Notes under the pieces: model-generated | The model's database searches: none | What the model was told of the DNA's origin: nothing | Seen by the model: the letters and a program-made list of their open reading frames with translations, nothing else | NCBI GenBank assembly: GCA_030760725.1 | Contig: JASWHV010000016.1 | Location: 45,829,227-45,893,226 of the forward strand | Source of the DNA: Neostapfia colusana | Taxonomy: Eukaryota; Streptophyta; Magnoliopsida; Poales; Poaceae | Length of the DNA stretch: 64,000 nucleotides | Reading direction: 5' to 3' | Shown: piece by piece, positions 10,048-19,051 of the stretch | How the letters are laid out: the number at the start of each line of letters is the position of its first letter | Position numbering within the stretch: the stretch's first letter is position 1 | Position numbers and translations under genes: made by a program

Positions 10048-13000
10048 TGTGACGCCCCTGTTCTGAGAGGAAACCTCTCGGAACCGAGACTAATGCGTAT
10101 GTGTACCCAGGATGTTCATAACACATACACATATAACCACAAACTGAATTCAGAATATATAACCATGAATGAATAGGTTCAAATACTTTATACATCAATC
10201 TCTATTGTGTTCTTGCAGCGGAAGTCTCTAACTAAATCTAGCAGCAGAAGTCTTTGTACTAGCAGCGGAAGTCTTCTAAGCTATTGCGGAAGCAACTAAG
10301 CAGCAGCAGCGGATCCATCTCCTACTCCACAGGCAAGGTTGATGGTGGTTCTCACGCCTAATACTCCACATGCTCTTCAAAGTACTCCTCTCCTGTTGCT
10401 GATGATGTATGATAATGCAAGGGTGAGTACATGACGTACTCAGCAAGTGCGAAAAGTATGACATGTAGCTTGTAACAAGGTAGATATAAAAAGGCTCATT
10501 GCAGAAAGCAAAGTTTATTTCACAAACACATGGTAAAAACAACAACTAGCTTTAAGTGATGTAATCCCAACATATTAAAAACATCAACATACCTCCATCA
10601 TGTTTCATCACTCTCCATGTCTCAACCAGACATTAATCTTTCTCAACTTTTTCTCATGCTCATGAATACCATCTCGTATTCACTACCATCTCATGAATAC
10701 CATCTCGTATTCACTACCATTTAATCTCATATTCGATTCCGTCTCATAACCGAGACCAAATTTCATTGCCATGACTCAACAGTCATGCAACAAATCTCAT
10801 TACCCGGACTCAATAGTCCCGAAAACATAATCCAAAGACCAAACCATAACCAAACCAATACCATCCCAAAAACCATCCCAAAATCATCCCATCTAATCAT
10901 GGAAGTTGGCCAGGCGCTTTTGACCGGAAGCACGGCTATCATGATAGTTTTACACTCTGCAGAGGTGACACCACTTTACCCACAAGTTTGTGATTTCGTC
11001 ACCCGTCGGCGACTGCAGAACCTCCATTATACCAGTACACAGCCGTCGGTGTATGGTCAAGAGATCACAAAATAGCCTTTACAAAGGGGCTACTAGATGT
11101 ATGGACTCACTAATGTTTCACCAGCAGGCTAGAATCTCCAATTCTCCCACCTACGGGCCCCCTCTTGTGCCATGCAGTTCCCAGGGTAGTCCTCACTCGA
11201 CTCCCATTCCCGCGCCTTCCACGGTCCATAACAATCTAGTAACTTACCTAATTACTGAACTAAGCCGCAACCATACTTGGCCTTGTGGTGGCACTGTTTT
11301 CCTGGCATGTGCTTGCATGAACCGGTCCGTAGATCTACGGCAAGTAACCACCATCTCATTCTACCTCATTCACAAACCAGGCTTGCCTAGACCTCCCTCC
11401 AATTCATGTTTATTAACAACATCAATTTCTCATTATTCTTATGAGTGCAGTTAGCTAGACACATCTATCCCGCTTCCCATATCCCATGGACTCGGCGAAG
11501 CATAAAAGCAAAAACCATACCCGACTCATTAACTTTCCCGGCGACAAGGGTGGTTAAAAAAACTAGTAAACTCCTATGAAAGGGCTTCCTATCATGTTGA
11601 CTCAAGCACACACATGTTTTCACAAACAAAACAGTTTCCAAAAACATGGGATCAATATGGTCAAGGAGCACTTGCCTTGTTCTTGCGGTTTCGGTTGCTC
11701 TTGGATCTCAAAGTCTTGTGGTTGTAGTTCGTCGTAGATAGCTCCCTGAGCTTGTCCTTCTATTCTCGATCACGCACATACAAGATTCATAGCAATCAAT
11801 CATCATGCACAAACTCTACTTTAAGATGCAATGGTGCATATGCATGTTAATCCTACGGTGCAGTTTAGTTTGTACGTGTTCTTGCTTGTTTGCATGGGGC
11901 TTTATGATGAACAAATGTGGACGCGGCGATGATCTTGACTCAAGATCTAGATCAAACCGATCAACACGTGATCTGTCCACGAAAAAGCTTCTGTTCAAAG
12001 GGATCAAAGAACAGATGCAAAGAAAACCGCGATCATGTCGTAAGGTGGTATTGGAGACCTACCTTACTCCTTTCGGGACATTCCTCCTAGCAATGGCAGC
12101 AAAACAGATCGTCAGCTCTCCTCCGGCGGTCATGTCGGGGATCGTCGGTGGCTCTCCGGCGACTAAACTTCGGTGAAGGTGGTTAGCTCGGCGAGTTGGG
12201 GCTAGGGCTCCAAGTCGTCGACTCGGGAGGTGGAAAAGAAGTTCGTGGTTGCATCCAAAGGTTTTCGGTTCTATTTATAATAGGAAAATGAAGAGTCCTA
12301 CTCTGATCAGAATTCGAATAAGAGTCCTATTCAAATTGTTTTTGGATCATAACAACTTATCCTCAATTGATTCGGTGCGGTAGCAATGAAGATTTGTGTC
12401 GGTTTCCTTCCGTACCGGTATTCCCACGCGTACAGAAGAAAAACTGCTTAAAATCTCGTCTCCTCCGCGGTGATGAGCTTCGGAGGCTCCACGTGTCTAG
12501 TGGAGGCCAGCTCCCTTTTTCCGCAGAGGTGGGCTCCTATTGTGCCGCGTGTTAGGCGGGCGAGACCTCCCCTCTCCTATGAGGCGAGCTCCGCGTGCGC
12601 CACGTGTCCTGGCGGGTCGGGACCTCCCTCTCCCTTAGAGGCAAGCTCCGCGTGCGCCACGTGTCTGGTGGGTCGGGACCTCCCCTCTATCCAGAGACGA
12701 GCTCCGCGTACGCCACGTGTCAGTGCCGGACCTCCCCTCTCTTCGGAGGTGGCTCCGAATGTGCCATGTGTCAATTCCGGACCTCCCCTCTCTTCGTAGG
12801 TGGGCTCCGGTACTGCCACGTGTCCTAACAGCGTCGGACTTCCTTTTTACTCAAAGAGAGCTCCGAGGTCGACACGTGTTCAACAATTTCGGACCTCCCG
12901 GAGACAAGCTCCGAAGGTGACACATGTCCATCAGTGTTGGACCTCCCAGAGTTGAGATCCGGAGGTGACACGTGTCCAGTAGTGTAGGACCTCCCGGAGG

Positions 13001-13548
13001 TGAGCTTCGGAGGTGACACGTGTCCAGTAGGACCGGACCTCTTGGAGGTTAGCTCCAAGAGCGACACGTGTCCCGTGGTGTCGGACCTCTCGGAAGTGAG
13101 CTCCGAGAGCGACACGTGTCCCGTGGGTCGGACCTCTCGGAGGTGAGCTCCGAGAGAGACACGTGTCCCGCGCGGCTGGACCTTTCTCTCCGTAGTGACT
13201 AGCTCCGAAGGCGACACTGTCCTGTGGGGCTGGCCTCGCTCCTCCACAAAGGCTAGCTCCGGGGTCAACACATGTCCCACGGGGTCGGACCTCTCCCCTT
13301 TCGCGGGGATGAGCCCCAAGCCTTCCACATAGCCAGTTTAGCGGCGGACCTCTCCCCCTTTGCGGGGATGAGCTCCGAACACGCCACGTGGCCAGCGGGC
13401 CGCGGGAAATGTCTACGGCACTCTAGGCGAACTAGAATGACTCTTTTAGGCTATCTTTTTGATTTCTTCTCTGTTTCTATTTATTTTAAAAATGTTTTTC
13501 TACATGGAATATGAATGCATGCATGATTACAAAATTGAGGGTGTCACA
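10048..13548 (-). repeat. 3' LTR of element A (3.5 kb)
   Basis: It begins TGTGACGCCCC at the broken gag of T and ends GAGGGTGTCACA, next to the polypurine tract of A. Internal blocks match the other TK1 LTRs throughout: the GCGGAAGTC repeats near 10220-10275, the CTGCAGAG...CCCACAAGTTTGTGATTTCGTC block near 10960-11000, a minus-strand TATAAATAG at 12271-12279, and the ACGTG array. It is ~400 bp longer than the other TK1 LTRs, mainly through a longer array. Short ORFs inside it are not conserved as protein. Confidence 0.85.
12480..13400. repeat. ACGTG subrepeat array in the 3' LTR of A, the longest array in the window
   Basis: More than a dozen units of ~50-62 bp each carry GACACGTGTCC or a variant, followed by CGGACCTC and then GGAGGTGAGCTCCG. 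It lies upstream, in element orientation, of the TATA motif at 12271-12279. The ACGTG cores match the G-box/ABRE core bound by plant bZIP and bHLH factors; binding is not shown here. Confidence 0.85.
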
Positions 13549-13564
13549 AATCTACCCCCCTTAA
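13549..13564 (-). other. Polypurine tract of element A
   Basis: On the minus strand it reads AAGGGGGGTAGATT and directly precedes the 3' LTR. The pol stop codon TAA overlaps its start, as in element B. It is the expected primer for plus-strand DNA synthesis. Confidence 0.8.
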
Positions 13565-14300
13565 ATTGAATCTCGCCCTCGAGATTCGGTAGTAGAGAAT
13601 AGATGAGGGAACTCTGCGTTGATGTCTTCCTCACGTTCCCATGTAGCTTCTGCTTCCATGTGATGGCTCCATTGTACTTTGCACCATCGGATCACTTTGT
13701 TCCTTGTGCCCCTTTCTTTCACGTCCAAAATTCGGACAGTGTGCTCTACATAGGTTAGGTCCTCTTGAAGTTCGAGCTCATCCATCGGTACTTGCTCCTC
13801 TGGTACTCTCAATCACTTCTTGAGCTGGGATACGTGAAACACGTAATGCACGTCGGAGAGGTGCGTCGGGAGCTCTAGTTGGTAGGCTACTTCTCCTCGC
13901 TTGCGCAAAATCTTAAATGGCCCGATGTAGCGAGGTGCTAGCTTGCCTTTGACGTTGAAATGTCGCTGGCCTCGGATAGGCGATACCTTAAGGTATACGA
14001 AGTCTCCTACTTCAAAAGTCAACTACCTTCGCCTATTGTCCGCATAGCCTTTCTGTCGTGACTGAGCAGCCTTCAAGTTCTCCCGTATTGTTTGGACTTG
14101 CTTCTCAGCCTCTTGTAACACTTCAGGTCCAAACACTTGGTTCTCTCCGGTTTCGTTCCGAAACAACGGTGTTCTACACCGTCTACCATACAATGCTTCA
14201 AAAGGTGACATCTTCAAGCTGGCTTGATAGCTGTTGTTATAGGAGAACTGAGCGTATGGCAAGCTCCTATCCCAACTACACCCATGTTTCAAGGCACAAG
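13561..14300 (-). pseudogene. Integrase C-terminus and chromodomain of element A
   Basis: Read on the minus strand, the pieces are the end of the integrase core (DRSLPYAQFSYNNSYQASLK, ALYGRRCRTPL), the GPY/F-like region (KGKLAPRYIGPFKILRKRG), then a C-terminal chromodomain-like segment (VRILDVKERGTRNKVIRWCK, QWSHH, EATWE). The frame is broken by TAG at 14023-14025, where other copies have a Lys codon, and by TGA at 13813-13815, where B and C have TGC (Cys). The same TGA is present in D. The right end is the insertion point of B; the rest of integrase resumes at 49929. Confidence 0.85.
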
Positions 14301-14305
14301 CTTTC
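14301..14305 (+). other. Target-site duplication left of element B (CTTTC)
   Basis: CTTTC on the left pairs with CTCTC at 49929-49933. The uninterrupted integrase in element D (39976-39990 region) reads AAGCTCTCAACATG, so CTCTC is the original and the left copy has one C-to-T change. Confidence 0.85.
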
Positions 14306-14449
14306 TGTGAACCCTTATTTTTGGTTTCAGCATATATTCATGTTTTATGAAGAGAAAACATTTTAAGAGAAGTATGAACACCATCAAAAGGATAGCCAAT
14401 AAGAGCCGAATCCAGTTTCTAGAAAGCACCAAAGACAACTTCCGCGGCC

Positions 14450-15015
14450 GCTGGCCACGTGGCGTGTCCAAAGCTCATCCCTGCAAAGTGGGGAGAGGTC
14501 CGCCGCTAAACTGGCTACGTGGCAGGCTCGGGGCTCATCTCCGCAAAGGGGGAGAGGTCCGACCCTGCGGGACACATGTTGCCCCCGGAGCTAGCCTTTG
14601 CGGAAGAAGCAAAGGCATTTTCACAGGATACATGCCACCTTCGGAGCTAGTCACCGCGGAAATCATAGGACCAGTCGCGCGGGATACGTGTCGATCTCGG
14701 AGCTCACCTCCGAGAGGTCCGGTTTTATTGGACACGTGTCGCCACCGGAGCTTATCTCCAGGAGGTCCGTCACTATTGGACACGTGTCAACCTCGGAGCT
14801 CGTCTCTGAGAAGAAAGGAAGTCTGGCGCTGTTAGGACATGTGGCATTAACGGAGCTACCTCTGGAGAGAGGGAAGGTCCAGCACTGACACGTAGCATGC
14901 GCGGAGCCCATCTCCGAAGGAGAAGGAGGTCTCGCTCGCTTGACACGAGGCATAACCAGAGCTCGTCCCTGCGGAAAGGGAGAGACCAAGACCCGGTGGA
15001 CACGTGGAGCTTCCG
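14450..15015. repeat. ACGTG subrepeat array in the 5' LTR of B, about 11 units
   Basis: Units with ACGTG or a one-base variant start near 14454, 14515, 14573, 14628, 14683, 14732, 14779, 14834, 14888, 14941 and 14998, a spacing of 47-61 bp. A typical unit reads GGACACGTGTCGCCACCGGA, then GCT and CTCCAGGAGGTCC. The array ends about 200 bp upstream of the TATA position. Confidence 0.9.
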
Positions 15016-15220
15016 GAGCTCATCACCGAGGAGGTAACGAGTTCTAGAGCGGTTTTAGGATTCTGTATGCGTAGAAATACCGGTACGGAGAAGAAACCGA
15101 CCTGAATTCCACAATGTTACCGCACCAAATCAACTAAAGATAAGTTGTTAAGATTCAACGACAATTTGAATAGGACTCTTATTCGAAGTCCAATCAGATT
15201 AGGACTCTTCTCTTCCCAAT

Positions 15221-15229
15221 TACAAATAG
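15221..15229 (+). promoter_or_regulatory. Mutated TATA box in the 5' LTR of B
   Basis: TACAAATAG stands where the 3' LTR of the same element has TATAAATAG (47750-47758) and the minus-strand LTR of D has the same intact motif. A CCAAT word lies about 30 bp upstream. One T-to-C change probably weakened this promoter. Confidence 0.6.
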
Positions 15230-17276
15230 AACCTAGAACCTCTGGCCGAAACCACAAACTTCTTTTCCAACTCCTAAGCCGATGACTTAGAGCCCTAGCC
15301 CCAACTCGCCGAGTAAGCCATCGACGGAGTTCAGCGAGGAAGATCGCCGGAAGAGAGCTCAACGATCTGAGAAGGACCCAAGACCGAGAAGAACATAAGG
15401 TAGGTCTCCAATACCACCTTACAACATCATTGTGTTTTCTTTGCATCTGTTCTTCGATTCCTTTCGAACAGAAGCTTTCTCGTGGACAGATCACTTGATG
15501 ATCGGGTTGACCTAAAGACAAGGTCATCGCCACATCCACCTTCGATCCGAACACCTCTGTTCATCATAAAATCCATGCAAACCATGCAAGAACACGTACA
15601 AACCGATCTAATAATTCTAATCATAGGATAGCATGCATATGCATCATCGCTTCTAGTTTAAGGTTTGTGCATGATATTGATTGCTGTGGATCTTGTATGC
15701 GCGTGATCCTACATAGCAGGACAAGCTCAGGGAGCTGTCTACAACGAGCTGCAACAACAAGATTTCGAGATACAAGAACAACCGGAACCGCAAGAACAAG
15801 GCAAGTGCCCCTTGACCATATTGATCCTATGTTTTGGGAAAAATTGTTTTGTTTTGCGAAAAGGTGTGAGTGCTGAGTCAAACATGATGGGAAACCCTTT
15901 TTATAGGAGTTTACTAGATTTGGTTAAACCATCCTTGTCGCCAGGGACGTTTATGAGTCAGGTATGGTTTTTGCTTTATGCTTCGCTGAGTCCATGGGAT
16001 TGGGAAGCGAGGTAGATGTGTCTAGCAAACTGCACTCGTAACGATAATGAGAAACTGATGTTGTTAATGAACATGGATCGGAGGGAGATCTAGGCAAGCC
16101 TGGGTTTGTGAATGAGGTAGCATGAGATGGTGGTTTACTTGCCGTAGATCTAAGGACCGGTTCATGCATGCACACGCCAGGATAACAGTGCCACCACAAG
16201 GCCAAGTATGGGTGCGGCTTTGCTGAGTAATTAGGTAAGTTGCTAGATTGTTATGGACTGTGGAAGGCGTGGGGAATGGTAGTCGAGTGAGGACTGCTCT
16301 GGGAACTGCATGGCACAAGAGGGGGCCCGTGGGTGGAAGAATTGGAGATTCTAGCCTGCCGGTGAAACCTTAGTGAGTCCATACATCTAGTAGCCCCTTT
16401 GTAAAGGCTATTTTGTGATCTCTTGGCCATACACCGACGGTTGTATACTGGTATAATGGAGGTTCTGCAGTCGCCGACGGGTAACGAAATCACAAACTTG
16501 TGGGTAAAGAGGTACAAACTCTGCAGGGTTCTTAAAACTATCATGATAGCCGAGCTTACGGTCACGAGCGCCTGGCCAACTGCCATGATTAGTTGGGTTG
16601 GTTGTTGGGATGGTTCTTGGTTATGGTTATTGGTTATGGTTTTGATTATGGCTTTGGTTTTCGGTACTGTTGAGTCCGGGTGATAAGATGAGTCGCATGA
16701 TCGTTGAGTCATGGCAACGAGATTGGTCTCAGTGTGAGATGAAGTGTTTATGAGATAAGATGGTAGCGAATACGAGAAGGTACTCATGAGATGGTAGCGA
16801 ATACGAGGAGGTATTCATGAGCAAGAATGAAGTTGGTTAATGTTCGGGTGGAATGTTGAAAGTGATGGAGGTATGTTGGTAATTTAATACATGCTGGGAT
16901 TACATTCACCTAAAGTTAAGTTGTTGTTTTATCGTGGTTTTATAAACTTTGTTTTCTGCAATAAACCATTTATACCTACCTTGTTATGAGCTACATATCA
17001 TATTTTCCCGCACTTGCTGAGTACATCATTGTACTCAAACTTGCATTATTATTTCATCATCAGCAACAGGAAGAGATTTCTATGAAGACCAAGTGGAGCA
17101 TTAGGCGTGTAATCTGTTCTCAACCTTGCCTGTGGGAATGGAGTAGAGATGGAGTCATTGCTGACTAGAATTGCTTCTGCATTAGTTAAATTGCTTCCGC
17201 ATTATAATAAAGACTTCCGCTGCATAGAAATAAGACTTCCGCTGTGAGCATGAGTCCAAGACTCATGAGACATTGT

Positions 17277-17282
17277 AATAAA
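17277..17282 (+). terminator. Polyadenylation-type signal in the 5' LTR of B
   Basis: AATAAA lies about 135 bp before the LTR end, and the same motif is in LTR end F at 240-245. In element D the corresponding position reads AACAAA. It is a candidate signal for the end of the R region. Confidence 0.4.
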
Positions 17283-17416
17283 CTCTGTTATTCGTGGATA
17301 TATATATATTCTGAATTCAGTTTGTGGAACATATGTGTATGTGTGATGAACATCCTAGGCACACATATGCATTAGTTCTCGATTCCGTGGTTTTTCACAG
17401 AATTGAGGGCGTCACA

Positions 17417-17616
17417 GATTGGTATCAGAGCCACGGGTTGACAGCAGGTTACACACCTAGATAGAAATCAAAGATTGATATTAGAGCCACGGGTTGACAG
17501 TAGGGTACACGCCTAAATAGGAAACACAGATTGGTATCAAAAGCCACAGATAGGGGTGGATTACACACCTAGATACAATCACAGATTGGTATCATACACA
17601 GATTGGTAGCTAAGCC
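17417..17616 (+). repeat. Primer-binding site and tandem degenerate copies in the leader of B
   Basis: The true site, TGGTATCAGAGCC at 17420-17432, matches the 3' end of initiator Met tRNA as used by many plant retrotransposons. The block that starts GATTGGTATCAGAGCCAC is repeated at 17473 (GATTGATATTAGAGCCAC), 17529 (GATTGGTATCAAAAGCCAC) and 17584 (GATTGGTATCATACAC). A fifth start follows at 17601 (GATTGGTAGCTAAGCCAC). Spacings are 56, 56, 55 and 17 bp. The intervening words TTGACAG and ACACCTAGATA also repeat. Confidence 0.85.
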
Positions 17617-17925
17617 ACGCTGACCATGGGGAATACCCTAGGATGCTTAGATTGGCCTTGAAACTACCTTGACATAGGAAACCAGCCTTGAATAGGAGTT
17701 GTGTGAGCCCTTGTAATGATTGTTGTGAAATGTGTGCTTAGTGTGAGTAGTGGGACGTCTCAAAACGCTGTCCATATCCACACATAAGTAGGAGGAGGTC
17801 TGAAATGTTTCGGCACTTGTTCACATCCTCATATGGGCTAATATATATAGTCCAACCCACCTTGATGCATATAGGGGATCTACCTAATCTTCTAACCTTC
17901 TATTCTATTTCGTTCTCTCCCACAG

Positions 17926-19051
17926 ATGGTGAGAGGAAACGCCGGCCGAAGGAACGTCCGTGACAACCAAGAGGATGGTCACGAGGAAGTTCCTGTTAAC
18001 CCTGGAGCTGGCGAGAACCACTTGGAACGGTTGATGGCCATGCAGAATCAACTTATGCAAACCATGATCCAAACTTTGGGTCAGTTGCAGGCCAACAAAA
18101 ACAACCCCGTTCCGGCGCCACCGCCACCACCACCGCCGGCTCATAACAGGTTGGGTGAGTTCATGAGGACTCGACCACCCACCTTTGATCAAGCTAACGA
18201 CCCCATGGAGGCCGACGACTGGTTGAAATCCATGGAGAAGAATCTTGCCATAGTGCAGTGCAATGACCGAGAGAAGGTTCTCTTTGCGTCGCACCAACTT
18301 ATGGGAGCTGCCGCTGACTGGTGGGATGCCCTAAGCAACGCTCATGTCGACCCGGAGACGATCACTTGGATTAAGTTCAAGGAGAGTTTCCGCTCTCATT
18401 ACATCCCTGCAGGTGTAATGATGCTCAAGAGACAGAAGTTTGAAGGTCTCCGCCAAGGACAGAGAAGTGTGAATGAGTATCTCAACAAGTTCACACAACT
18501 GTCCCGGTATGCCCCCGAAGATGTCAACTCAGACCAGAGGAAGCAATACCTGTTCATGAGAGGGTTGAACAATGAGATCCAGGTTCATCTCCTCAACAAT
18601 GACTACGCAACTTTCTAGAAGCTGGTTGACAAGGCTATAGTTGTTGAAAGCAAGATCCGAGAGATCGAGCGCGAGAACAAAAGGAAGATGCCGTACCAGC
18701 CCCAAGGGAGCAACGTACGACCTCGGTACACGCCCCCAGCTGCACCACAGTATGGATCAACCGCTCCTGCATATCGCCCTAGTCAGACACCCGTTGCACA
18801 AGCACCTCGGGTGCCCTTGCCTCCTGCGCCCCGACCTAACAATGGCCGCTCCAGTTCAAAACCCCCGCCCCAACGTACCTGCTGCCGTGGGCAACAGGGC
18901 ATGCTTTGCATGCGGGGAAATAGGACACTTCGCGAATCAGTGCCCAAGGAGAGGCCCTGGACAGCAAGGCAACGTGCCCAAACAGAACCCTCGACCGAAC
19001 GGAGGGGACAATCAAGGAAACCATGGACAGCAGAACTATGCTCGCGGCAAC
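17926..19051 (+). pseudogene. gag of element B, truncated by C
   Basis: It starts MVRGNAGRRNVRDNQEDGHE, with a Gln-rich segment and a poly-Pro run near residue 66. The capsid-like domain follows (ADDWLKSMEKN, AADWWDAL, FRSHYIPAGVM, QRSVNEYLNKFTQLSRYAPE), then the nucleocapsid CCHC knuckle CFACGEIGHFANQC. It is interrupted by TAG at 18616-18618, where E has CAG, and by a one-base insertion near 18845. It ends at GQQNYARGN, where the truncated LTR of C begins. In the intact state this frame continues into protease as a single gag-pol, as E shows. Confidence 0.9.

Larger units (their letters stand above)
14306..17416 (+). repeat. 5' LTR of element B (3.1 kb)
   Basis: It starts TGTGAACCC and ends GAGGGCGTCACA, followed three bases later by the primer site. 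Order inside: U3 with the ACGTG array, a mutated TATA motif (TACAAATAG, 15221-15229), a long transcribed region with a palindromic TATCATGATA near 16540, purine-rich CTTCCGCTG repeats near 17200, and an AATAAA at 17277-17282. The matching 3' LTR is split by D. Confidence 0.9.

Noticed and set aside
10990..11454. ORFs repeated in many places with the 'FVISSPVGDCRTSIIPVHN' motif, apparently a conserved protein family.
   Set aside because: They come from the transcribed part of TK1 LTRs, appear once per LTR copy, have variable ends and frames, and no domain. Repetition follows LTR copy number.
12825..13328. A 167-codon minus-strand ORF with repeated 'RSxxxGHVS.ELTS' units, like a repeat protein.
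   Set aside because: It is the translation of the ~50-60 bp LTR subrepeat array. Similar ORFs appear on either strand of every array (for example 14598-14888, 59179-59826) and are broken at random.
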